This document shows, piece by piece, positions 50,447-60,527 of a stretch of 64,000 nt of DNA. The DNA lies in the NCBI GenBank assembly GCA_009746045.1, contig RPFO01000645.1, positions 1,744,086 through 1,808,085 on the forward strand, written 5' to 3'. The stretch comes from Mesostigma viride (Eukaryota > Streptophyta > Mesostigmatophyceae > Mesostigmatales > Mesostigmataceae). The translations under genes were made by a program, and so were the position numbers. How positions within the stretch are numbered: the stretch's first letter is position 1; each line of letters begins with the position of its first letter. Below the pieces are notes generated by a model, which saw nothing but the letters and a program-made list of their open reading frames with translations, had not been told where the DNA came from and did no database searches.

Positions 50447-52816
50447 GTATGTTCAGCAGATCCAGAGGTAGAGAATGCTTTTTCCTGCCAAAGTCTGCGT
50501 TTAATGGAGGATGTTCGTGCTGAGTCCCACCTGTTGGCGGGAGCTAGGAGAAAAGCTGCTGCTGCATTCTCATCCCACAAATGTAGAGCGACCCTGGCAC
50601 TTGCTTGGACTCATCGGAAAACCTCTCTGTGCATGTCTCTGTAGCGTGTCACTGTAGCACACCCCGGTAGCTTATCACCGTAGCATGACGCTGCAGCAAG
50701 ACACTATAGCATGATACTGTAGCATGTCATGGTGGAACATCCCTGTTGCATCCCACTGCATCATGCCCACTGTATCATCCATGTTTAGTGCACTTGTCGC
50801 GCCCGCACGGCGCCCCCGGCCGTGGCAATGGCCTACAAAGGCGCACAGCCCATGTTTCCCTCACCCGTTTCTTTGTTCCGACGTATGCACGTTCCAAGGC
50901 GGTTGCCTAGTCAGTACCCGCATGGCTGGTAGCCTACCATGCTGATGACATTGTGAGCTGTCCCTCCTTCCGTAGGCTAGAAAGAGGAGCAAGGCCCTCC
51001 GTGCTGGCGGTTTTCCCCGCTTCCTTTGGCACCCCGTCCGCCGCTCTGGGAAAGCTTTCCTTGTCATCACCTCCGCTACAGGTATGCACCAGGGTTGGCA
51101 CCATCATCTACAGGTACTACCCCTCAACACGGGTATCAGTACGATACTTAAACAGCAAAGAGACAACCAGCGCAGAACAATACTTATACATTTTTATACT
51201 ATATAATATAATAATGTAATTGTGGTAGTTCAGTGAGTGGTACTGCATTTAGTGGGGAGACAGGCCGTGTTGGCCCCATACCGGTATCGGCACGGGTTAC
51301 TGAGTAGACCGTTCATGTCAAATAGTGTGTGTAACTATATTTGCAAACTCACACTGATGTTTTTGTAACAGTACATGACATGGACGGGCACTTCCCGGAA
51401 CTTACTTTCCGGTACCCGTGCGGCCAAACTCGGTACCTGCGCCCACCCTAGTCTGCACTGGGCATGCACGCACCAGAGCTGAGATCCCACACAACAGGAT
51501 CTGGGCCGCAGTCGTTGGTGGTTGCGTGGCAGCTTGGGGCCGGCATGCGCCATGGCCTTGCAGCAGCACAGTGTGTAGGCTGGCTGCTGGTATCTGTCAC
51601 ATGTATTTGTGGCAATTGGCGTGCTTATTAATCAACAATTTAAATCGTGGCGATGGACTTGCCCTGGCCATGCACCAGCTGTCATGGGGCAACATGTTCT
51701 ATCGCAGGACGTCGGGTCAGTAGCTCGCGCTCCAGCGATGACGCCAACGTGGCGCCAATATCGTTGTATCACATCAACATGGCGGCAACATGCTCGCAGC
51801 TGGTGTCGCTCGCATGTCGCAACTTGCGACGGCACGCGATCATGCGGCATGCGGTCACGATTCACGTGCCATGACCTGCTTCTTGCGACCTGATGCATTC
51901 GCCCTCCAGGCAAGCATATCCGTTCCTGTCATTGAAAATGGTTGTTCCTTTAACACGCTGCTTCTTCCTTGTGGGTGGTGGCCATCGCTTGCTTCGAGCT
52001 GGACACCGTGCGTTGTGTGCATGCTTGTGTGCGGGGGGCTGGACGTGGGGGTGGAGGTGTCGGGGGCGGGGGGGGGAGGGGGCGGCATGTCCCAGGTCTG
52101 GCCACGGAATGTGAAGATGTTTGTCACGGCACCTGCAGGTGGTGCCAAACCTCGGAGGACAGCCCTTGCAAACGCAAAGCAGACTACGACCACTGCGGCG
52201 GTTGGCAAAGGTGCGGGTGGGCATTATCTGTGCCGGATCGCCGACACCCGAAGCCTTGCTCACCTCCATCCTTGCAGTATGGATATTTTTCTAGTTATGA
52301 TGTGTTTTTTTTCTGGGTAAAGGTCAGTACAGTGAGCTCGTGTGCAGTATACACCTCACCATGAGTCATGCCGTCTGGCAGTACTGCATGGCAGGAGCTT
52401 GCAACTGTTTGTAGTGCTTGCAAGCCATTTTTCACTTGTCTGCAGCAGGTCTGCACTTTCAAGGTTTCCTGGCCTGCTGCCTGATGTTACCTTACACAAA
52501 TTATAGTGGTGTACGATGTGACCTCATGCCAATACATTTTATGTTGCTAATAATGAATTCAAGTGTAAACAATCTTGGCTTCTGGATGGCTTGGGTTCCC
52601 CTCTTCTTGCGCACCGGTCAGAGTAGCGTGTTAGGTGTTACACAATCCTATCTACATGTCATACTGTATGTAAGCATCAAATATGAAAGATTTCCCTACC
52701 TACATCACACGTGACCTGTTTTGATGCTCGCTTAGCATGGCCAACGTGTGCCTGACCGCATGGGTGACCACCGCCAACAACAACAACAACAATAGCGACA
52801 GCAACAGCAACAGCGC

Positions 52817-52887
<71 letters not shown>

Positions 52888-53347
52888 CCACAAACACAAA
52901 CACAAACACAAACACAAACACAAACACAAACACAAACACAAACACAAACACAAACACAAACACAAACACAAACACAAACACAAACACAAACACAAACACA
53001 AACACAAACACAAACTGAAACACCACCACCACCACCACCACCACCACCACCACCACCACCACCACCACCACCACCACCACCACCACCACCACCACCACCA
53101 CCACCACCACCACCACCACCACCACCACCACCACCACCACCACCACCACCACCAGCAGCAGCGCCAGCAGCAGCCGCCGAAGTAGCAGCAGTGTCATGTG
53201 CCGCCCTCAATATGCGGTCTGTTAGGCATCGGCCTGGTTGGACATGAAGTGTCCTGCCCTCCCTTGGGCCCTAGCCCATGCCAGCTGTACTCCCCTTGCC
53301 TGACATGTGCCTGTGCTGCCACGCCACACACGCCTCCCCCTGCGCAG
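50447..53347. other. Putative intron region of the GT61-type gene
   Basis: No further exon could be defended, though the phase mismatch between exons demands one. It contains degenerate CACTGTAGCATG-type short repeats at 50640-50740, a G-rich patch at 52040-52085, and a compound microsatellite at 52775-53181. Confidence 0.4.
52775..53181. repeat. Compound microsatellite (CAACAG)n(CACAAA)n(CCA)n(CAG)n
   Basis: Four successive perfect tracts: CAACAG units to ~52886, CACAAA units to ~53016, CCA units 53021-53154, then a short CAG-rich tract. It ends ~165 bp before the acceptor of the 53348 exon, so it is intronic if the gene model holds. Confidence 0.95.
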
Positions 53348-53429
53348 CCCCTGCGGCGGCTACATGGAGAGTGCCGACACACCCAACCTGGTGATGGCGT
53401 TTGACGCGTTCGTCACGCAGGATGGGCAG
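53348..53429 (+). CDS. GT61-type glycosyltransferase gene, internal exon
   Basis: Between CTGCGCAG| and CAG|GTGGGG. After one leading base it encodes PCGGYMESADTPNLVMAFDA and then FVTQDGQ, ending in phase 0. It fits an N-terminal catalytic-domain segment, and the next exon continues in phase 0. The identification depends on the neighbouring exons. Confidence 0.6.
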
Positions 53430-53952
53430 GTGGGGCGCAGCGGGGGCACACGTAGGGGTGCCAACATGCATGGTCATGGGGGGGGGAGGACAGAAAGTGC
53501 ACGCAAAGGAAGTATGCACCAAAGTGTTGGAGGACTGCGAGTTGTGTTGGGGTGACTGGGGAGGCAAAAAGCTCCTCATGCCCACCAGACAGTGCAGGAC
53601 GCTATTAGGTTTGCATTACCGGTTGGTAGCAGGGTGGCCATCCGATCTTTATTAGAGTGGAAAGCACCTGGTTTTACACATTAGCAATTGTGGCAATGTG
53701 CTGCTCAGTTACCCCGAAATCGTCATCTGCGGCATCCATCCATTTTCCCTCTCTGCTGCTGTCAGCATATAACAGTATGTCACATGCTTTTCAGGCAATG
53801 CGTGTGTTTCCTTGCTTACGCTCCCTGGCTACGCATAAAGAAAAAGGACGCGTGATTATCTGCTCGCGTCTGTAACCCCTGCCTCACAACCCTTGTCTGC
53901 CACAAATGCCTGCCTGTGGTGCATGCCCTATATTGCGCCACATCAACGCCAG

Positions 53953-54081
53953 GTGTACACGGACAAGTACCTGTTCCTGCCGCCGGGCGCGTGTGCGGTG
54001 GCCAGGTTGCCGTTGCCGCCCATTTCGTTGCAGAAGGCAGCAGCAAACATATTCCCCGTCATGTTCGTCATTGATTCGGTG
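53953..54081 (+). CDS. GT61-type glycosyltransferase gene, internal exon
   Basis: A 43-codon exon between AACGCCAG| and GTG|GTATGC, phase 0 at both ends. It encodes VYTDKYLFLPPGACAVARLP and continues ...ANIFPVMFVIDSV. It reads directly into the next exon (YWGPFHSLIDSIS), which together gives the 'hh...YWGPFHSLID' start typical of the catalytic region of family-61 enzymes. Confidence 0.68.
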
Positions 54082-55432
54082 GTATGCGGGGGTGCAGGGT
54101 ACCTGGGTGTGACCTTGGCTAATATGGTGCAGGAGTTTGTCAGTCATTTTTTTGCAGGGTTTTTTTTGGGGGGGGAGGTCACTGGGTGGGTGTTGAGGGG
54201 CAGCACATTAGCCATTGCTTTCATCCACCAGGTATTAAGTTTGCACAGTAGCTTGAAACCATGTTTTCCTAGTCAGGTTCCACAGCCTGGATGTGAAAGA
54301 TGTGGTTTGGAAGGAAGATAGAGAGAGTAGTTTGATAGGGTAGGCCATGGTGATCTGTACAAGTGATGCGTGAGGTTGGAGCTTTGTTGCCAGAGCAACG
54401 TGGTTTGGATCTGCATTAATGCTCTTAATTTTTTGATGAAATGCTGCATTTAGCTGCATTTTTTTGTGACTGCTGCAAAAGAAATAGGCCAGCACAATAA
54501 CTGGGCAGAGGAGCTCGGTGGAGTGTGGATGATCATGCAGGCCACGGTTTTCCTTAATTTTGGTAATGCATGGGGTGGGGTTGAGTACGGGGATATTGCA
54601 TGCGCCAATCTGCCCCTAGGGAACTTATGCAGAGAATATCCGCTATTATGTTTACAACAGCAGGCAGTTGGGGAGTTATATGATGCGAAGCTCTTATGCT
54701 GGCCTTTGTAGCATTTGTGGGGTGCATGCATGCATTTGTGATCAAGCGCCTTGATAGACAGCATCCTATAAATGGCGACTCAGGAGTGAGAGGAAAGTCT
54801 ATTCTCTTCTTTCCTGTATCATAAATGGCACCGGCCCAGCTGTCAGCTATGCTCCGTGCCAGGTTCTGTGCATGTAACAACCTAGCTAGCAGTAGCCTAT
54901 CGTCAGAGCCTGCTCACGCTGGATGTTTTGGATTCTTCTAGAGAGCTCCCTACTTACTGATAAGCATGTGGACAGTTAGCTAAACAATCATATACTACTA
55001 TGAGTAGCTGCTGGAATTGAGTATTTGTTGAATGGTTGCATCCACCGTTGAAAAACAGGCAATATAACACATGATAGTTTGCGTCGGATTTCTGGCGTAC
55101 GTTTGCTATCCCATCAACGCGGCCACATGGCGCCACCAACCCTTTCGTGAGCATGCTCTGCTGCTATTGAATTCGTGATCTGCTACAGTTTAAATTGGGT
55201 AACTATTCATTATTAACGATACCAAGATTGCGGTATGTAATTAAGGTTAAACTATAACGCTAGACGCTAATTCATCACACATGTGCATGTGGTGACTCCT
55301 GAGTCGCTGCTGCTTCGGCATTGCCCATCACCCTTCACCCTCCGCCCTGCACACTCCCCCCTCACGCTTCCCCCCTCCCCCCTGCTCCTTCCACCCTCTA
55401 CTCCACGCACCAATACTTGCCCATGCATGCAG
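54082..55432. other. Putative intron of the GT61-type gene
   Basis: About 1.35 kb without coding signal between two phase-0 splice sites. The last 100 bp is a long pyrimidine-rich tract (CCCTTCACCCTCC-like) leading to the acceptor ATGCATGCAG|. Confidence 0.6.
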
Positions 55433-56632
55433 TACTGGGGCCCCTTCCACTCGCTCATCGACTCCATATCACGCATGATGCCGTTCGCACAACTGCTAGC
55501 ACGCGCGCCCCACGTGGCCATCCACGCCAGCGAGAACAGCACCTACGTGCGTGAGTCCCTGGCGTTCTTCGGGGTCGACCCCGCCCGCCTGGTCACGGGC
55601 GATGCTGGTGCACGCGTGGTCCTTGTCCCCGAACGCGTCTGCACCGACAGCCGCACGGGCAACGCCGCGCGGTACCTGCGCATGATGCGGCGAACGATCG
55701 CGCGCCGGCTGGCAAGGGAGGACGCGCACGTGCGCCAGCTGTGCGCCCGTAAGAAGACCACGTGGAAGCTGCCGTCGTCTTCCTTTGTCATTGATTGCCG
55801 GCATCATCCCCATGGCCCTGTGCGGTGGTGGTCACGGCCCGCTCCCCCCATGGACGCCTCGAGGCTCAGCGCGGCGCAGATGCAGGCGGAGGAGGACCGC
55901 ATTCTCCTGGGGATGCCGCCCGACACTGCAATCAGGTTGCCTGAGACGTCCACCCTGTCCTCGGAAGCAAACCATGCCACGGCGAAACCCCGCGTAGTTC
56001 CCGTGGTGCCAGCCGTCACCCCGATGCATCTCTGCCCGTACGCCCCGCTGGAGCAGTTCAACCAGCGCATGGTGGCGGCGGCAGCCGAGCGCGCGTCTGG
56101 CCAGGGTCCCTGGCCAAAATGGAGCGGGCGGGGCACCCTGCTGGTGTTCCACCGCACGCACGTGCGCGGGGTGGCCAACCACGGCGAGCTCATGTCGGCG
56201 CTGGCCTCGTGCTTCCCTTCGTTCGAGCTGGTGGAGCTGGCAGACGACGGGCCCATGCACGTCGCAGACATATTCCGGCGGGTGCATGACGCAGCCGTGA
56301 TCGTGGCACCACATGGCGCCGGGTTGAGCAACGTGGTGGCGGCGCGCCGTGGCGCGCTGGTGCTCGAGTTCCTCAAGCCGTGGCTGCCAGGCATAGAGGA
56401 CGTGTCGGCGATGAACATGGTGTACAGAGAGATCAGCATGGCGATGGGGATCAAGCACTACACAATGGTGCCCCACTACCAGGCCCCGGGAGAGGAGGGT
56501 GAGCCAGCGGGGAGCAATGTTGCGGTGACGGCTGCCAGGGAAACACGGTACTCGCGGCTGGGCCAGTTCCACCTGGACGTCGCGCAGATCGTGCGTTATC
56601 TGGCGTCAATGCTGTACGAGGAGATGCGATGA
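55433..56632 (+). CDS. Family-61-type glycosyltransferase, main catalytic (last) exon
   Basis: A 399-codon terminal exon from the acceptor at 55432 to TGA 56630-56632. It begins YWGPFHSLIDSISRMMPFAQ and includes LLVFHRTHVRGVANHGELMS, a region around FPSFELVELAD, and the family hallmark VIVAPHGAGLSNVVAARRGA followed by LVLEFLKPW, as in DUF563/GT61 enzymes (plant beta-1,2-xylosyltransferases, EGF O-GlcNAc transferases). Such enzymes are ER/Golgi type II membrane proteins that transfer sugars to glycoproteins or polysaccharides; donor and acceptor cannot be told from sequence. Third positions are strongly GC-biased. An insert (~residues 145-190, including HHPHGPVRWWSRP) separates two conserved parts. 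Confidence 0.85.
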   Translation, partial: YWGPFHSLIDSISRMMPFAQLLARAPHVAIHASENSTYVRESLAFFGVDPARLVTGDAGARVVLVPERVCTDSRTGNAARYLRMMRRTIARRLAREDAHVRQLCARKKTTWKLPSSSFVIDCRHHPHGPVRWWSRPAPPMDASRLSAAQMQAEEDRILLGMPPDTAIRLPETSTLSSEANHATAKPRVVPVVPAVTPMHLCPYAPLEQFNQRMVAAAAERASGQGPWPKWSGRGTLLVFHRTHVRGVANHGELMSALASCFPSFELVELADDGPMHVADIFRRVHDAAVIVAPHGAGLSNVVAARRGALVLEFLKPWLPGIEDVSAMNMVYREISMAMGIKHYTMVPHYQAPGEEGEPAGSNVAVTAARETRYSRLGQFHLDVAQIVRYLASMLYEEMR

Positions 56633-57054
56633 GGGGCGCCCTGCTCTAGATTCTTTATAGGGACAATAGTTGCCGTGTGGCATGTGCACAGGTGAATGTG
56701 CAAGAGAGGTTAGAGGTCACCGAATGTCAAACAACATGCGTGGGCTATTTGCGTGTGACACTGCTCATATGCAAGTCTTGAGGGCATGCCGCAGAACTGA
56801 GACTGCTATGACAGTATGCAAGTCTGCACTGCACTTGCGCGTTGAGCACGTGACCATGATGACGCCTTAACGCATGAGCCTGGATCGAATTAAGCAAGGG
56901 TGTACACATGCACGGACACGGGACAGAGGGGCCGGGAGTTAGTTTGGGGACATGAGCAGCTAGTGACACCGTTCCGTAAGTGCAAAACTGTTGCAGTTTT
57001 GCTTTATAAATATTAGCAATCAAGGTAATTTAGTATCTCTGCAGTAGCTCTTCT
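56633..57054. other. 3' flank of the glycosyltransferase gene
   Basis: Probable 3' UTR and spacer. I could not place a polyadenylation signal with confidence. Confidence 0.5.
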
Positions 57055-57430
57055 TGCATGCGTGTGTCGAGTAGGGCGGCGTGTGCATCAGAGGCCTGCG
57101 CCGCGGTCTGCAGCGCCATGAGCTGAGGTTGGAGCTTGGTTGCGATCTTGGTTTCCGCATTGGAGACCTGGGCCTAGCTCCACCGTGTTGAGCGTCGTGG
57201 TCAGCGTTGTCAGCTTCTCCGCCAGCGGTCAGGTCACGTGCTCCTCCAGCACTGTGCGGATGGCGTCGATATACTTGGAGAGGGAGGGAGCCGGTGTGGC
57301 TGCAGGCGTGGGGGCTGGGTTTCGAGGCCGGAGCGCTCGTAGCGATAAGATTGTGTTCGCTGAGCTGAAAGTAGCTGGTAAGGATACAGAGGCGATGGTA
57401 CGCCTCTGACGTGTTGAGCAGCCACTCCAT
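57055..57430 (-). pseudogene. Possible ORF1 coiled-coil fragment
   Basis: On the minus strand the sequence reads, across frames, SLSKYIDAIRTVLEEHVT, a stop, then PLAEKLTTLTTTLNTVE. The spacing resembles the ORF1 helix LRSILTEAFQQHVTPLAADI at 44.9 kb. Frameshifts and a stop are present. It lies directly beyond the 3' terminus of the family-3 LINE. Similarity is weak. Confidence 0.3.
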
Positions 57431-58405
57431 GTTAAATTATAACATGCCTCCGTGGGAAGGTCATGTAGCACATATTTCATGATGGATGGGGTGGAGGAAG
57501 CCGCGTGATCGAACTATCCTAACTCTATCTAGAAAATCCTAACTGCGCTACTCATCAAAACGCCTCCTCCGCTTGGGGGGAGGTGGCTTGCCCACAGGGT
57601 CGGGCGTGTGCGCCTTGACAATCTTCTTCCACCGCGTCTTGTCCTGCATGGCAGTCCAAAGACGGGAGAGAGAGTGGATGCGGTGCTCAAACTGGGCTGG
57701 GACCACAAGGTCGTCCAGCAGCATCTGAACGTAGTTGGTGACAGGTTTCCCTACCCTTTTGGGAATGTCCTTGGGGCCAGGCCAGGTCAGAATGTGCCGC
57801 CCTGGCTGTCCAAGCCGCTGGGGGCCGGCCAGACCAAGGGTGGTGTCGACCTGGCTGGTGCGGGCAAGGTGTCCTACAAATGCTATCCTACGCTGTCTAA
57901 TCTCGTCCGAAACACGAGGCATGCCATGATACAGAGACTCTGATGACGGACGCTCGGAAAAACCTACATTAAGGACCTGCCGGAGCATCCTGTAAACTGT
58001 GCCGTCGAGCCGAGCTGCCAGTTTGGGGGGGAGGGTCCACGCCTCGGCGCCATACGTGAGCACCGTGAGGACGAGGACCTTGAAGAGCATGCGCTTGCGG
58101 TGCCCGTTCAGGCCCTTCGAGCGCCAGTAGGGTGTGAGCGAACGGAGCTTGGCCCAGGCAAGGCCGATGCGGGTGTCCACATCGTCGGCGGTGTCAGGAA
58201 GCCAGCTCCCCAACAGCTTGAAGCGGTCGCGGAACGGGACCTCCGTCCCGTCGAGCAGGCGCGGCAGCGGTGGTTTACTGGATGCTCCTATCACCATCGC
58301 CTCAGTTTTGACACTAATCTCCAGCCCCACCGCCCGCGCCTCCAGGCCCAGGCAGTCCAGCCAGGTCTGAATGTGCTCGGGGCTCTCGATGAGGGTGGTA
58401 TCATC
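57431..58405 (-). pseudogene. Family-3 LINE, 3' part: RT after the catalytic box, C-terminus, 3' UTR
   Basis: The coding part 58405-57548 begins exactly with the Asp-Asp of the YADD box (DDTTLIESPEH) and continues through QTWLDCLGLEARAVGLEIS, LTYGAEAWTL, RRIAFVGHLARTSQVDT to a basic C-terminus. The 3' UTR (57547-57431) ends in the hairpin around GCCTCCGTGGGAAGG and TTATAATTTAA. Upstream it is cut by the element 58406-63130; its missing 5' part lies at 63131-64000. The frame itself is intact across ~286 codons, so the element was likely functional when cut. Confidence 0.92.
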
Positions 58406-58447
58406 CACATCACCTAAAATCGGTCCGTCCGGTTACATGAGATCCTG

Positions 58448-59196
58448 GGAATTTTGGCGCGAACGCGTCGCGTTGAGGACGACGGGACCAGAAAAATTCC
58501 ACCTCGCATGGCTGTCGACCCTATGTCCGCCGGAATATCAGTCGAAAGTCAATTATGCATGTTAAGTCGCTGCGATGGATGCAAACGACGCGTAAACTCT
58601 CCTGCTTTGCGATGATGCATGGTAGATATTATTCGCGTATGTTCATGCGTCAAAATAATTCGCAAACTGAGACGCTGATTTTTTGTGTCGGCCAGATCTG
58701 GAATTGGCAGCGAAAATGCATGTTTATTAATTGTGGGGGAAACTTTTTTGTTGGAAGCTCACAATTCCCAAAAGGTGGAATCCGAATGGGCTTCAAGTCT
58801 ACTTTCACGAGCGCTAATCAGTTTTTCGAGAAACGAATCACATTTTCCAGGCTGTCGCATTACCTGCCGGCAGGTCAGATTTTGCTGTTTTCAGTGACGT
58901 TTACGACCGTCCTTGCTTGATGCGTTTCTTCCTTTTTTTCGGCTCACGGCATGGCGGGGCTTGTTCCAACATGCCTGCGGAGATGTAAGCTGTGTAGCCA
59001 TGATTTAAAAGTCACATATTGCTCTCGCGCCACCATCTGTTACTGCTCGACACTGCAAGAAACACTGGTTGCCTGCTCGCAACGCAAGCACAAGCACGAC
59101 AACGGTGCCCTGATCCACATCCAGGCGTGTATTTCCGAGAAAAACTTCAGGCTTTTGTCGCGGCATACCTTCGGTGTTCCAAGCCGTTCACCGCTC
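58448..59196. other. Interior of the TIR element, left part, no gene recognised
   Basis: A plus-strand frame of 121 codons (58555-58920) has no recognisable domain. Confidence 0.35.
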
Positions 59197-59204
59197 CCCG
59201 AAAT

Positions 59205-60519
59205 CCGGGTTGGCAAATACGGGTACGGGGTATAATACGCGGACCTAAAATACGCGTATTATACGTGGGGGGTGTAAAATACGCGGCGGTAAAATACGCG
59301 ACAGTTTTTGTGGTCCAATTGTCAGTCACCCAATTAGCACGCTCCTTGATGATGGTCATGCAGTTATTGCAACTGAAATTTGGTGTATATGCTTATTTAT
59401 TAACATCTTCCATTAATTTATGCCCTGCAATCCTATCTGATTATGATTTGTTAAATGCTGGGGGGAGCAGACTGCAACGGGAACTGTAAGGAATCAATTA
59501 ATTAGTTAATTGTAAGGAAAGCCATCCACTATATAATGCATGAGAGGACATAAGACACAACTAAGGACCATGCTCTCAAGGATCCCACATGAACAAGCTC
59601 CTTTGCAGTACTGGATCATGCCGGCCACCATCTGCTTGAAAGAGGCGCTCTCAGCCGCATTGAAGGCAATGCCGTTCTCGATAAAAAATTCGGCAGCCAG
59701 CAGCTGGACACCTTGTTCGTCGACGGGAACCAGCCCTTTGGTGATGCTCAGCTGGCCTTTGCTGGGAACCGACGACAAGTCAGCCGGCGCAGCCCCTCCC
59801 ATCTCCGCCATTGCCCTGTTCAAATTGTGATGCTTCTTGGCGTCTGACTTCTGCAACTTGTTGTTAGCAATCCTGAGAAACCTGCTCCGGATATTCGGTG
59901 GAATTTTGTCGCAGGGTAACATCCCTTCCCCTGCGATTCCGGCAAAGTGTGCACGGACTCGGAATACGCTGATTGGCCCCGCCTTGTAGGAGAAGTTCTT
60001 GTTGCAAAATGAGCAGAACATCCTCGACACATACTGCGTTGTGTTACTACTAACAGCATCTGTGACTGCTTCTTTCTTCTCGACAACGAAATCCCATTCA
60101 GGCCCTTTCTTCGGCATGGCTGCAAATCGAAAATGGCTGCACACTATCGCACAGTCGCACTGGCCTCGTCGTCGCTATATTGCATTACACCGTCAGTAGC
60201 ACAGCTGGCATTTGCTGGCATTATGCGTTATGTACCTAGTCCTAGCTGTCTCCTACCGGCCAAAGATTTTGCAAGGCTTGCGCTTTATGGAAAGAACTGT
60301 ACGCATCTACTTCTAGTAGTAAAAATCTCAAATGTGCAGTGAACGCGCCGCGCCCAGAACCTGGGCACCGCGCCAGTGCCCGCTGCCCGCTGGTACCCCC
60401 GAAAAATTCTAAGTCCAAACCGCGTATTCTGAAGTAAAGTACGCGTATATACGGCGGAGGCCTTCAGTGTACGTTTTCCCGTATTTTTGCGGCTCCGTAC
60501 GGCGTACTGACCAACCCGG
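59205..60519. mobile_element. hAT-type DNA transposon, internally deleted, nested
   Basis: The termini CCGGGTTGG (59205) and CCAACCCGG (ending 60519) extend imperfectly for ~40 bp. A perfect 8-bp target duplication CCCGAAAT flanks it (59197-59204 and 60520-60527), as expected for hAT elements. AATACGCG-type subterminal motifs are repeated at both ends (59235-59300; inverted near 60420-60450). It carries only the N-terminal part of a hAT transposase on the minus strand, so it is non-autonomous. Confidence 0.92.
59506..60144 (-). pseudogene. hAT transposase, N-terminal BED-finger fragment
   Basis: The likely start is Met 60117 (MPKKGPEWDF). A BED-type zinc finger begins CSFCNKNFSYKAG and continues RVRAHFAGIAGEG...LPC. 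After a basic linker comes LLAAEFFIENGIAFNAAESA and SFKQMVAGMIQY, the 'ffienGipFnvvesp.F..l' signature found at the start of the hAT catalytic region. The frame ends there, without the catalytic DDE core or the C-terminal dimerisation domain. It could act as a DNA-binding repressor, or simply be dead. Confidence 0.82.
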
Positions 60520-60527
60520 CCCGAAAT

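Noticed and set aside
52677-53210. Poly-Val, poly-Gly and poly-Cys frames near 53 kb
   Set aside because: Translations of the compound CAACAG/CACAAA/CCA microsatellite.
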